NCBI RefSeq assembly: GCF_016294135.1
Contig: NZ_JAEDCO010000024.1
Span: forward strand, 1 to 26,557
Reading direction: 5' to 3'
DNA from: Methanobrevibacter ruminantium
Lineage (GTDB): Archaea; Methanobacteriota; Methanobacteria; Methanobacteriales; Methanobacteriaceae
Length of the DNA stretch: 26,557 bases
This document shows positions 1 through 9,754 of the stretch, one piece after another (position 1 is the stretch's first letter; every line of letters begins with the position of its first letter). Made by a program: the position numbers and the translations under genes. The notes beneath the pieces are model-generated. The model was not told the origin of the DNA. It saw nothing but the letters and a program-made list of their open reading frames with translations, and did not search any database.

Positions 1-78
1 TTTTTTTAATTTTCTTTTCATGAGAAAATTATTTTGTATATTGTATATTTTCTATTCAAGATAAAAAAATTAAAAATT

Positions 79-90
79 TATTTAATATAA
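79..90 (+). promoter_or_regulatory. Putative TATA box for bioA
   Basis: The AT-rich 171 bp before bioA contains TTTAATATAA at 81-90, a plausible archaeal TATA element. Transcription would begin near position 110, giving a leader of about 60 nt. A weak ribosome-binding site (AAGGT at 161-165) lies six bases before the ATG. No biotin-regulator operator is recognisable. The other biotin genes are not adjacent on the visible side. Confidence 0.35.
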
Positions 91-171
91 AGTCTAATCT
101 TATAATAGAGTTTAGAATTAAATTTTAAAAACTATTTTTAGAAAAATTATTATCAAATATAAGGTTTTAAT

Positions 172-1524
172 ATGAATGAAAGTGAAAAATGTGCAAAAAA
201 GGATTTGGCTCATATTTGGCATCCTGCTTCTCAGATGAAAGACTACGAAGATTTTCCGCCAATAATAATTGACCATGGAAAAGGTGTTAAGCTATATGAT
301 GTAGATGGCAAGGAGTATATAGACATTATCAGCTCCTGGTGGTGCAATTTGCTTGGACACTGCAATGATGAGGTTAGTGATACTCTCAAAAGTCAAGTGG
401 ATAAGTTGGATCATGTTCTTTTTGCTAACTTTTCACACAAAACAATTATTGAATTGTCAGAGCGTTTAATCAAGGTAATGCCAGAGGGACTTAACAAGTT
501 CAGTTTTGTTGACAATGGTTCAGCATCCATAGAATGTGCTCTCAAAATGGCTTTTCAATATTGTGCACAGAATGGAAAGGATCATAAGAAACGTTTCATG
601 TGCTTTACTGATGCTTATCATGGAGAAACTTTAGGTGCATTGTCTGTTGGTGCATTGGATGAATATTCTAAGGTATTTGAGCCAATCATGATAGATACAA
701 TCAAGGTTCAGGCACCGGATTGTTACAGATGTCCATACAATAAGCATAGGGATAGTTGTGATTGTGAATGTTTTGAGAATGCGGAGAAGGTGTTTGCAGA
801 GTTTGGTCATGAAACCTGTGCTATGATAATCGAGCCATTGATTCAAGGCAGTGCAGGAATGAAGATTTATCCTCCATTATATCTTAAAAAACTTAGGGAA
901 CTTTGTGACTTGTATGATGTGCTCTTGATTGCAGATGAGATAGCTACCGGTTTTGGAAGAACAGGCAAGATGTTTGCAGTGGACCATGCAGGAATAAGTC
1001 CAGATATAATGTGCATTTCCAAAGGGCTTACAAACGGTTATATGGCAATGGCAGTTTGTGTAAGTACCGATGAAATTTATAATGGATTTTACGGAGATTA
1101 TTCTGATAATGTTGCTTTCATGCATAGTCACACTTATGCTGGAAATCCACTTGCTGCAAGTGTTGCCAATGCTACATTAAAGATTATAGAAAGAGACAAT
1201 ATTCTTGAAGAGGCTAATGAAAAGGCAATTTGGCTTAACAATCGTTTCCATGAAATATTTGATGGTCATCCGAATGTAGGTGAAATCAGACAGATGGGAC
1301 TCATCAATGCAATCGAACTCGTTGAGGACAAGAAGTCTAAAAAAGGATTTGATTCATCAGAAAGGATAGGCTATAAAATCTATAGGGAAGCATTGAAACA
1401 AGGATTGATGCTTAGGCCTTTAGGTAATGTAATGTACTTCAATCCGCCTTTGGTAATTACAAAAGAAGAGCTCGATGAATCTTTAAGAATCTGTAAAGAA
1501 GCTATTGATTCTGTATTGTTGTAA
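172..1524 (+). CDS. bioA: Adenosylmethionine-8-amino-7-oxononanoate aminotransferase (DAPA synthase)
   Basis: This is a PLP-dependent class III aminotransferase of biotin synthesis; it converts 8-amino-7-oxononanoate to 7,8-diaminononanoate, classically with S-adenosylmethionine as amino donor. The 450-residue length is normal for BioA. Visible family marks are the N-terminal IWHPASQM segment (BioA-typical), SSWWCNLLGH near residue 55, the PLP phosphate-binding region DNGSAS, DAYHGET, the PLP-ring aspartate D255 in IADEIATGFGRTG, and the Schiff-base lysine K284 in ISKGLTNGY. A cysteine-rich insertion at residues 184-200 (CYRCP followed by CDCEC) carries five cysteines; from memory, related insertions occur in one BioA branch of anaerobes, and a metal-binding role would be inference. 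The gene stands alone before convergent leuS. The ATG has a weak AAGGT ribosome-binding site. Confidence 0.93.
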   Translation: MNESEKCAKKDLAHIWHPASQMKDYEDFPPIIIDHGKGVKLYDVDGKEYIDIISSWWCNLLGHCNDEVSDTLKSQVDKLDHVLFANFSHKTIIELSERLIKVMPEGLNKFSFVDNGSASIECALKMAFQYCAQNGKDHKKRFMCFTDAYHGETLGALSVGALDEYSKVFEPIMIDTIKVQAPDCYRCPYNKHRDSCDCECFENAEKVFAEFGHETCAMIIEPLIQGSAGMKIYPPLYLKKLRELCDLYDVLLIADEIATGFGRTGKMFAVDHAGISPDIMCISKGLTNGYMAMAVCVSTDEIYNGFYGDYSDNVAFMHSHTYAGNPLAASVANATLKIIERDNILEEANEKAIWLNNRFHEIFDGHPNVGEIRQMGLINAIELVEDKKSKKGFDSSERIGYKIYREALKQGLMLRPLGNVMYFNPPLVITKEELDESLRICKEAIDSVLL

Positions 1525-1587
1525 AAACAGTAAAAAAAGATTGATAGCGTATATAATTTATTATTTTTTTTTAAAAAAGAAAAGAAG

Positions 1588-1610
1588 AATAGCTATTTAA
1601 AATAGCTATT
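1588..1610. terminator. Hairpin between convergent bioA and leuS
   Basis: A perfect 9-bp inverted repeat, AATAGCTAT and ATAGCTATT, is separated by a 5-nt TTAAA loop 63 bp after the bioA stop. T-rich DNA lies on both sides (T-run 1563-1572 before, TTATTTTTATT after). It could end bioA transcripts and also act on read-through from leuS. Confidence 0.5.
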
Positions 1611-1677
1611 AATTACTTATTTTTATTAATTTATTTTTTATCTATTTTTAACTATTTGTCATGTTTTAACAGCACTC

Positions 1678-1714
1678 AAAAAGTTTTGGTCAAGGTTTTG
1701 ACCGAAGGTCAAAA
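1678..1714 (-). terminator. leuS 3' hairpin with UUCG tetraloop plus TTGACCAAAACTTTTT element
   Basis: Just after the leuS stop, the minus strand reads TTTTGACCTTCGGTCAAAA (1714-1696). This 7-bp stem is closed by a C-UUCG-G tetraloop, one of the most stable RNA loops. It is followed by TTGACCAAAACTTTTT (1693-1678), ending in a short U-run. The same 16-nt string follows get3 at 5971-5986 after a different hairpin, so this looks like a repeated 3'-end element rather than a chance terminator. Confidence 0.65.
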
Positions 1715-1722
1715 GCTTGGAG

Positions 1723-4596
<2,874 letters not shown>

Positions 4597-4670
4597 TAAA
4601 TCACCATTTTTATTTTGATAATTTGATAATCATAAATTATAATTTAAAAATTATATTCAAATTAATAAGC

Positions 4671-4678
4671 ATATAAAT
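4671..4678 (-). promoter_or_regulatory. Putative leuS TATA box
   Basis: ATTTATAT on the minus strand lies about 78 bp before the leuS GTG. Start of transcription is expected near 4650, giving a leader of about 50 nt that includes the GGTGA ribosome-binding site. Confidence 0.4.
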
Positions 4679-4852
4679 TAATTAAATAATTAATAAATCA
4701 TATTAATTTATATTTATTATTTTTATTAAATATAAAATTTTCATTAAATATCCATTAAATATTCATTAAATTATTGAAATTAATTAAAAAATTAGTTTTT
4801 TGTTTTGTGTAATCCTTTTTATTTTAAGGGAATTTTTTTAAAAAAGATAAAC

Positions 4853-4860
4853 TTTATATG
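4853..4860 (+). promoter_or_regulatory. Putative get3/arsA TATA box
   Basis: TTTATATG, preceded by a purine-rich BRE-like GATAAAC, lies about 76 bp before the ATG. The predicted transcript starts near 4882 and carries a strong ribosome-binding site, GGAGGG (4922-4927), five bases before the start. Confidence 0.5.
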
Positions 4861-4932
4861 TAAGAAGAATAAAATAACTTATTGTTACTAAAACTTTTTA
4901 GATAATTTAACTAAATCCTATGGAGGGATTAT

Positions 4933-5940
4933 ATGGCATTTAAAGATTTATTTAAATTCAAGCAAGGAGAAACCACATTCATTTTTGTAGGTGGAAAAGG
5001 TGGAGTTGGAAAAACTTCAATCTCTTCAGCTACTGCATTGTGGTTAGCAAATCAAGGAAAGAAAACATTAATTGTATCAACCGATCCTGCTCATTCATTA
5101 TCCGATTCACTTGAGGTAAGCATTGGACATTACCCTGTTAAAATCAATGAAAACCTCTATGCAGTTGAAATCGACCCAGACAAAGCTATGGAAGAAAAGC
5201 AAAGAGCTTTGGAAAGTCAAAAGTCTGTAGCAAGCCCTGACCAATTGATGGGCCTTGACTTTTTAGGTGAGCAAATGGATTTGGCTTCCGCTTCTCCAGG
5301 TGCTGATGAGGCAGCTGCATTTGAAGTGTTCTTGTCTGTGATGACTTCCAATGAGTATGATGTTGTAGTATTTGACACTGCGCCAACAGGCCACACATTG
5401 AGATTGCTTTCATTCCCTGAAATCATGGACTCTTGGGTGGGGAAATTAATGAAAGCCAAAGCAAAATTAGGTAGTGCAGCAAATGCATTGAAGAATATCA
5501 TTCCATTTATGGATGCAGCAGATGACTTGCAGTCCAGCAAGGAATTGGAAGAGACTAAAAAGCAAATCGATGAAGCTAAGGCAGTATTATCTGACCCTGA
5601 TAGAACCACATTTAAGATGGTCGTAATTCCAGAGGAAATGTCCATTTATGAATCAGAAAGAGCTATTGAAGCATTGAATAAATATGACATTACAACTGAC
5701 AGCATCATTGTAAATCAAGTCATGCCGGACATTTCAGATTGTGACTTCTGTCATTCAAGATACATGTTGCAGCAAAAACGTCTCGCACTCATTGATCAAA
5801 AGTTCTCAGATCAAGTCGTTGCAGAAGTTCCTTTATTCAAGGATGAGGTTAAAGGTCAAGAAAAATTATTGAAATTAGCTGAAATCCTATATGAAGGAAA
5901 GGACAATGATGAAGTCCAACCGAATGTAATCCAATTATAG
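4933..5940 (+). CDS. Get3/ArsA-family ATPase (TRC40-type)
   Basis: This is a SIMIBI-class P-loop ATPase of the ArsA/Get3 family. The single 335-residue unit matches Get3-like proteins rather than the tandem bacterial ArsA arsenite pump. The deviant Walker A GGKGGVGKTS is at residues 20-29, with the intermonomer signature lysine in GGKGG. The switch I region STDPAHSLSD follows at about residue 55. The switch II region FDTAPTGHTLRLLSFPE, preceded by hydrophobic VVVF, is around residues 147-166. A CxxC pair (C270, C273 in DCDFCHSRY) matches the zinc-binding dimer motif of Get3. In eukaryotes Get3 delivers tail-anchored membrane proteins; an equivalent role in methanogens is plausible but inferred. 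No ars operon genes are nearby, arguing against arsenite export. Confidence 0.9.
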   Translation: MAFKDLFKFKQGETTFIFVGGKGGVGKTSISSATALWLANQGKKTLIVSTDPAHSLSDSLEVSIGHYPVKINENLYAVEIDPDKAMEEKQRALESQKSVASPDQLMGLDFLGEQMDLASASPGADEAAAFEVFLSVMTSNEYDVVVFDTAPTGHTLRLLSFPEIMDSWVGKLMKAKAKLGSAANALKNIIPFMDAADDLQSSKELEETKKQIDEAKAVLSDPDRTTFKMVVIPEEMSIYESERAIEALNKYDITTDSIIVNQVMPDISDCDFCHSRYMLQQKRLALIDQKFSDQVVAEVPLFKDEVKGQEKLLKLAEILYEGKDNDEVQPNVIQL

Positions 5941-5945
5941 TCGGC

Positions 5946-5986
5946 TTTTTGAGCCTGCGGCTCAAAAACATTGACCAAAACTTTTT
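5946..5986 (+). terminator. get3 3' hairpin plus TTGACCAAAACTTTTT element
   Basis: Six bases after the get3 stop is a perfect 10-bp stem, TTTTTGAGCC and GGCTCAAAAA, with a TGC loop (5946-5968). It is followed by TTGACCAAAACTTTTT at 5971-5986. The 16-nt tail is identical to that after leuS. The hairpin arms share TTTGAGC/GCTCAAA with the hairpin after the second adhesin (22363-22380). Confidence 0.65.
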
Positions 5987-6041
5987 CACTAGTTGGAGTA
6001 TCCTCTCTTTCTAGTTTCTTTTTTTATATTTTTTTATTTTA

Positions 6042-6524
6042 TTAACTTGGTTTGCAAACACAGTATTGGCAAGTGTAATAATCTTTAGCAATCTTTGATT
6101 GCTCTTCTTTTATGTCGCAATAGTATACTGTTTCACCATCTTTTTCTTCACCAAATACTGTTTTTCCATTGTGCATATCTATTCCAATTGGATGTAATGG
6201 CCTTTTTGCGATCAAACTTAAGTAAATGCAAGTATAGGTTATGAATCTTTTAAATTCTTCTTCACTTTCAGGAGAGTATCCTTCAAAGAATCTGCCCAAT
6301 TCATCTTTAATGTCATTTACCAATTTTTCATCGATTTCTATATTGCTCTCATCATTCTCATCAATATTCAATTCCATAATCTCATTATAGTTTTGAATAT
6401 GGAAATTGGCATGTAGTCTGGATGTCTGATCAGTGTTTTCATCCCTTGCTCTTTCCTCAAATGGGGCAATATCAAAATCCTTAATGTTTTCCTTTATTTC
6501 TTCCAATAAGTCTCGTGTTTTCAT
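6042..6524 (-). CDS. DUF2115 / UPF0305 family protein
   Basis: This 160-residue soluble protein is recognised as the methanogen DUF2115 (UPF0305) family, whose function is not established. The family core is visible as FKRFITYTCIYLSLIAKRPLHPIGI (residues about 98-122), followed by a C-terminal part with YYCDIK and a terminal cysteine cluster, CQYCVC, four residues before the end. These cysteines suggest a metal or iron-sulfur site, which is inference. Its ATG overlaps the tag stop codon (ATGA at 6524-6521), so the two genes are translationally coupled and probably co-transcribed. That makes a role in DNA-damage handling worth considering. The N-terminal half is acidic. Confidence 0.82.
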   Translation of the reverse strand: MKTRDLLEEIKENIKDFDIAPFEERARDENTDQTSRLHANFHIQNYNEIMELNIDENDESNIEIDEKLVNDIKDELGRFFEGYSPESEEEFKRFITYTCIYLSLIAKRPLHPIGIDMHNGKTVFGEEKDGETVYYCDIKEEQSKIAKDYYTCQYCVCKPS

Positions 6525-7081
6525 TTCAATTCCTCGTATCTAAAGCATTCATGAATATGATTATTTATTACTCCAATTGACTCCAAGTAGGAGTATATTA
6601 TTGTGGTTCCAACAAATTTCATTCCCCTTTTCTTCAAGTCCTTAGCTATTTCATCTGAGAGAGGAGAGTTGGTCAAATAGTTTTCTTCAGTATCAATCAA
6701 TATTTCATTGCCTGTAAAGTGCCAGATGTATTCCGAGAAAGAGCCATATTCCTTTTGTATCTCAATAAAGATCTTTGCATTGTTGATTGCAGCAGTTATC
6801 TTTCCCTTATGTCTGATTATCCCTGCATTGTTTCTTAGCTCTTCTATCTTCTTCGCATCGTATGAGGCTACCTTTTCAACATCAAAATTGTCAAAGGCCT
6901 CCTTGAAGTTTTCACGTTTCTTCAATATTGTAATCCATGCAAGTCCTGCCTGAAATGATTCAAGAACAAGCATTTCAAAGAGTTCCCTGTCATCGTAAGT
7001 TGGAACTCCCCATTCCTCATCATGATACTTCCCATATATTTCTTCTACATCTTCAGCCCACGGGCAACGTTTTTCACTCAT
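6521..7081 (-). CDS. tag: DNA-3-methyladenine glycosylase I
   Basis: This helix-hairpin-helix DNA glycosylase removes 3-methyladenine from alkylated DNA and starts base excision repair. The length of 186 residues is standard. The start MSEKRCPWAE matches the family N terminus. The zinc-binding set expected from bacterial Tag is complete: C6, H20, and H175/C179 in NHIHECF. The catalytic-pocket glutamate is E41 in LVLESFQAGLAW. The segment LRNNAGIIRHKGKITAAINNA is the HhH region. The gene ends inside the DUF2115 start codon (4-nt overlap) and is divergent from the endonuclease Q gene 144 bp away. A short GAGGT ribosome-binding site precedes the ATG. Tag is more typical of bacteria than archaea, so old horizontal acquisition is likely, though base composition matches its neighbours. 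Confidence 0.95.
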   Translation of the reverse strand: MSEKRCPWAEDVEEIYGKYHDEEWGVPTYDDRELFEMLVLESFQAGLAWITILKKRENFKEAFDNFDVEKVASYDAKKIEELRNNAGIIRHKGKITAAINNAKIFIEIQKEYGSFSEYIWHFTGNEILIDTEENYLTNSPLSDEIAKDLKKRGMKFVGTTIIYSYLESIGVINNHIHECFRYEELK

Positions 7082-7147
7082 ACCTCAATCACTTTTAAAT
7101 TTCTAAGATAAGTTATAGAGTAAATTTATGAATTTCTTTTACTTTAT

Positions 7148-7171
7148 TAAATATTTGTTTCCAAATATTTA
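7148..7171. promoter_or_regulatory. 24-bp dyad between divergent tag and endoQ
   Basis: A perfect 10-bp inverted repeat, TAAATATTTG and CAAATATTTA, has a 4-bp TTTC centre. It lies 67 bp before the tag ATG and ends 24 bp before the endoQ TATA box. The position in a divergent promoter and the symmetry suggest an operator for a dimeric regulator of both transcripts. Alternatively it is part of the tag promoter itself (ATATTTAA on the minus strand). Confidence 0.4.
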
Positions 7172-7194
7172 TTATTTTATTCTTGTTAAAAATT

Positions 7195-7203
7195 ATTTAT
7201 ATT
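7195..7203 (+). promoter_or_regulatory. TATA box of endoQ; transcript probably leaderless
   Basis: ATTTATATT is centred about 27 bp before the ATG at 7226. This is the usual TATA-to-start-site distance in archaea, so the mRNA should begin at or within a few bases of the start codon. Consistent with this, no Shine-Dalgarno-like sequence is present between them. Confidence 0.55.
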
Positions 7204-7225
7204 AAAAAATCAAAATCATAATTAT

Positions 7226-8416
7226 ATGTTGGTTAATGCAGATTTACATACTCACAGTTGCTTCTCAGCAGCTACTTCAAAGGATATGGTTATTAACAAT
7301 ATAGCTCCAAAATCCCGTGAAAAGGGATTGGACCTAGTTGGAACTGGAGATGCTTTTCATCCTAAATGGCTTGATATTGTGGCTGAAAGCACAGAATATG
7401 ATGGAGATGGGATTTACTCCCATAATGATTGTGATTTCATATTGACAACTGAGGTTGAAGCTCAACACAAGATCCACCATGTAATCATTTTGCCGAATAT
7501 TGAAGTTGCTCGTGAGCTTTCAGAAAAGCTGGTCTCTCCAAACAAGTATATCGATGGAAGGCCAAGAAGCCCTTTAAGCGGCGCTGAACTCTTTGAGCTC
7601 GTGAAAGAGTATGATTGCATGATCGGTCCAGCTCATTCATTCACTCCCTGGACAGGAATGTATAAGACTTATGACAGCATTTATGACTGTTATGAAAAGG
7701 CACCTGATTTCGTTGAATTAGGGTTGTCTGCAGATACAGATATGGCTGATACTGTAAAGGAACTCGCTGATTTTGTATTCTTGACCAATTCTGATGCCCA
7801 TTCACCATGGCCTCACAGATTAGGAAGGGAATTCAATCAAATAGGGATGGAAGACATTTCATATACATCACTTCAAAAGGCGCTGAAGCACAAGACCGTT
7901 AAGGCAAATTATGGCCTTCTTCCCAATTTGGGAAAGTATCATATGACTGCATGCACAAAATGCTATAAGATCATAGACCCTGAAATTGCCAAATCCAATG
8001 GAATGAAATGTTCCTGTGGAGGCAGAATCAAGAAGGGAGTGGACTTTAGAATAAGTGAAATCGCAGATTACAAAGAGCCTCATCATCCAAGCCATAGGCC
8101 TCCTTATGTTCATCTGATGCCTCTTGCTGAAATAATCAGCATGATCTATGATAAGGGGATTACAACCAAAACCGTTCAAGGGGTTTGGCAGAAATTGATT
8201 GATGCATATGGTCCTGAAATTGATGTTTTAATAAACACTCCTTTAGAGGATATTTCAAAAATGGACGATAAGGTAGCTCTTGGAATAGAAGGATTCAGGA
8301 ATAAGACATTAAATGTTGTTCCTGGTGGCGGAGGCAAATATGGTGAAATATCTTTCAATGAGGACTTTAAGAAACAGGGAAAGGCTGAAAAAATAGTAAC
8401 TTTAGATTATTTTTAA
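7226..8416 (+). CDS. Endonuclease Q-like PHP-domain nuclease (TIGR00375 family)
   Basis: This 396-residue protein belongs to the archaeal PHP-domain family that includes endonuclease Q, which nicks DNA 5' of deaminated bases (uracil, hypoxanthine) and abasic sites. The N-terminal PHP metal site is visible: ADLHTHSCFS (H8, H10), GTGDAFHP, TEVEAQHKIHHV (E and H ligands) and a later FLTNSDAHSPWP. A zinc ribbon follows at residues 243-264, with C243/C246 and C262/C264. The C-terminal helical part ends in a glycine-rich PGGGGKYGEI segment. Length is close to characterised EndoQ proteins. The gene neighbours the divergent tag gene, so two base-damage repair enzymes share a promoter region. Activity on deaminated DNA is inferred from family membership. 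Confidence 0.85.
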   Translation: MLVNADLHTHSCFSAATSKDMVINNIAPKSREKGLDLVGTGDAFHPKWLDIVAESTEYDGDGIYSHNDCDFILTTEVEAQHKIHHVIILPNIEVARELSEKLVSPNKYIDGRPRSPLSGAELFELVKEYDCMIGPAHSFTPWTGMYKTYDSIYDCYEKAPDFVELGLSADTDMADTVKELADFVFLTNSDAHSPWPHRLGREFNQIGMEDISYTSLQKALKHKTVKANYGLLPNLGKYHMTACTKCYKIIDPEIAKSNGMKCSCGGRIKKGVDFRISEIADYKEPHHPSHRPPYVHLMPLAEIISMIYDKGITTKTVQGVWQKLIDAYGPEIDVLINTPLEDISKMDDKVALGIEGFRNKTLNVVPGGGGKYGEISFNEDFKKQGKAEKIVTLDYF

Positions 8417-8470
8417 ATGCTCTTTTTAAAACAAGATGGTAAAATTAGTAGCTTCGATTGTTTTTAAAAG

Positions 8471-8545
8471 CAGGCTTGGCGGGATTTGAACCCGCGGTCT
8501 TTAGATTAGGAGTCTAACGCCTTATCCAAACTGGGCTACAAGCCT
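8471..8545 (-). tRNA. tRNA-Arg (anticodon CCT)
   Basis: On the minus strand a complete cloverleaf is visible. The acceptor stem pairs AGGCTTG with CAAGCCT, discriminator G. The anticodon stem TTAGA/TCTAA holds loop CTCCTAA, so the anticodon is CCT, reading AGG. The T arm is GCGGG-TTCAAAT-CCCGC. The 3' CCA is not encoded, as is common in archaea. It follows the tRNA-Arg(TCT) gene by 83 bp on the same strand. Confidence 0.97.
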
Positions 8546-8560
8546 ATATCATTTCTTAAA

Positions 8561-8582
8561 CTGCTTAAGATATCTTAAGTAG
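8561..8582. promoter_or_regulatory. Palindrome between the two tRNA-Arg genes
   Basis: The core CTTAAGATATCTTAAG (8564-8579) is a perfect 16-bp palindrome. It extends to 22 bp through a G:T pair and two further matched pairs. It sits 16-37 bp upstream of tRNA-Arg(CCT), where the start of transcription or the processing point of a tandem precursor would be. It could be a hairpin guiding precursor processing or an operator. Confidence 0.35.
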
Positions 8583-8626
8583 TCTTCTTTTGTAATTATA
8601 ATAAAAAATAGTAAAAATAGTAATAG

Positions 8627-8702
<76 letters not shown>

Positions 8703-8733
8703 TATATACAACATTTAATAATATGTTTATTAT

Positions 8734-8745
8734 GATATATAAAAC
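8734..8745 (-). promoter_or_regulatory. Putative TATA box for the tRNA-Arg genes
   Basis: The minus strand has GTTTTATATATC about 37 bp before the tRNA-Arg(TCT) 5' end. Transcription would start near 8714, leaving a leader of roughly 12 nt. A separate promoter for tRNA-Arg(CCT) is not clear, so co-transcription is likely. Confidence 0.5.
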
Positions 8746-8850
8746 TATCGTAAAGAATAGTCTTTTTTTAAATTAAAAATTCTAATAAGTTTAAATTGAT
8801 TAAACTGTATTATTAATAAAAATAATTTATGAAAACAAATTGAATAAATG

Positions 8851-8902
8851 AAATAAAAAAAGAAAATAAAAACTAAAAAATAAATTAATTGGTAATTCAA
8901 TT
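8851..8902 (-). terminator. T-rich terminator after the PepSY-like gene
   Basis: On the minus strand, downstream of the gene at 8968-9492, a weak 5-bp hairpin (AATTG/CAATT, 8902-8887) is followed by a long T-rich stretch down to 8851. Archaeal termination depends mainly on such U-rich tracts. A further 7-bp inverted repeat, AGTTTAA/TTAAACT (8788-8806), lies beyond it. Confidence 0.4.
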
Positions 8903-8967
8903 TTTTAGCATTTATTCTTGTTTGTTCAATACTGTTTAATTTTTGTTAAGCTTAATTTTTTAATCAC

Positions 8968-9492
8968 TTATTGGCTGTTGGTCTCATTATCTGAACCATC
9001 GCTTGAGTCAGTGTTGTTACCTTTTTCAGGTACAACTTCATCACTCCAAGCACCTTCTAAAACAGTTCCAGTACCAGATCCAACAAGCACATAACCAGTA
9101 CGACCTTTAGCATCTTTTAAAAGGCAAGTGTAATAACCATGAGAATTGTATTTAACACTGTAACACCAGGAACCTTCCCATCCTTGAGCTTCAGCAATCT
9201 TTTTAGCTTTTTCAGGGCTTACATTATGTTTGCCAGAAGAACTTGAGCTTGAGCTGCTGCTTGAAGAGCTGCTGGTTACACTGCTTGAACCGGTATTGTC
9301 ACCAGTTCCAGTTCCGTTTCCATCAAGGCCAGTAGAATTATTTCCTATTCCTGTATTTCCTTGGTCATCAGGTGTAAAACCTGAAAGGTCATTGAATACA
9401 CTATTGCTATCATTTGTTAATCCATATGCAGTTACTCCCGCAGCGATACACAATACGATAACAACAGAAATAATAATGCTTGAATTGTCCAT
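8968..9492 (-). CDS. Membrane-anchored protein with serine linker and PepSY-like domain (paralogue 1)
   Basis: This protein of 174 residues has unknown function. An N-terminal hydrophobic segment (about residues 5-23) acts as an uncleaved membrane anchor or signal. It is followed by the motif VFNDLSGFTPDD, nearly identical in the neighbouring paralogue. A Gly/Asn/Thr-rich spacer and a 13-serine tract (residues 74-86) lead to a small globular domain at residues 90-147, starting SPEKAKKIAEAQGW and ending GTVLEGAW. That pattern resembles a PepSY-type fold (inferred, no profile search possible). Two cysteines (C110, C123) in the domain could pair outside the cell. A hydrophilic Asn/Asp/Ser tail ends the protein. 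The serine tract is written in mixed AGC, TCA, TCT and AGT codons, so it is not a slippery homopolymer. AGAGGTGG precedes the ATG. Confidence 0.75.
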   Translation of the reverse strand: MDNSSIIISVVIVLCIAAGVTAYGLTNDSNSVFNDLSGFTPDDQGNTGIGNNSTGLDGNGTGTGDNTGSSSVTSSSSSSSSSSSSSGKHNVSPEKAKKIAEAQGWEGSWCYSVKYNSHGYYTCLLKDAKGRTGYVLVGSGTGTVLEGAWSDEVVPEKGNNTDSSDGSDNETNSQ

Positions 9493-9534
9493 ATTTCCAC
9501 CTCTTTTAGAATATCTTAAAAAAGATTTGCAATA

Positions 9535-9548
9535 TTTTTTATAAATTT
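9535..9548 (-). promoter_or_regulatory. Putative TATA box for PepSY-like paralogue 1
   Basis: The minus strand reads AATTTATAAAAAAT at 9548-9535, centred about 50 bp before the ATG. The transcript would start near 9517, with a 25-nt leader holding the GAGGTGG ribosome-binding site. A nearly identical string (10320-10305) precedes paralogue 2. Confidence 0.5.
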
Positions 9549-9578
9549 CTATGAATGTAATATTTGTTAAATCACTTC

Positions 9579-9623
9579 ATCAATTATTTTTAAATTGATA
9601 ATGTAGTATATTTTAGTATCAAT
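9579..9623. promoter_or_regulatory. Three-armed inverted repeat upstream of paralogue 1
   Basis: ATCAATT (9579-9585), AATTGAT (9593-9599) and TATCAAT (9617-9623) form two overlapping perfect 7-bp inverted repeats that share their middle arm. They lie 30-80 bp upstream of the TATA box and so are probably DNA binding sites rather than leader RNA. Chance is possible in such AT-rich sequence. Confidence 0.3.
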
Positions 9624-9687
9624 ATATTATAAATTTATTCATTTTCATTGATTTCACTTAAAAAAGGTTTATAATACTAAGTTCTTT

Positions 9688-9742
9688 AAAAAAAAGCAAT
9701 TGAAAAGTTAAAAGGTAAGGAATAAACATAAAGATTATTCCT
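9688..9742 (-). terminator. Terminator of PepSY-like paralogue 2
   Basis: Twelve bases after the stop on the minus strand is a perfect 8-bp stem, AGGAATAA/TTATTCCT, with a 9-nt loop (9742-9718). It is followed by T-rich sequence including T8 at 9695-9688. Confidence 0.55.
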
Positions 9743-9754
9743 CAAAATAAAAGT

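Larger units (their letters stand above)
4597..4932. other. 336-bp divergent intergenic region leuS / get3
   Basis: No coding sequence is visible. It is almost pure A/T and carries divergent promoter elements: a leuS TATA box (ATTTATAT on the minus strand, 4678-4671) and a get3 TATA box (TTTATATG, 4853-4860). The middle part (about 4680-4800) is made of ATTAAAT-like short repeats without a clear period. Confidence 0.5.

Noticed and set aside
5217..5645. Minus-strand frame opposite get3
   Set aside because: Antisense shadow within a strongly conserved ATPase gene.
4933..5940. Arsenite efflux ATPase
   Set aside because: It is a single-domain protein with a Get3-type CxxC and has no arsB, arsD or arsR neighbours.
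9230..9544. Plus-strand frame rich in Leu/Glu opposite paralogue 1
   Set aside because: It is the antisense image of the serine tract, with no ribosome-binding site and no recognisable protein.
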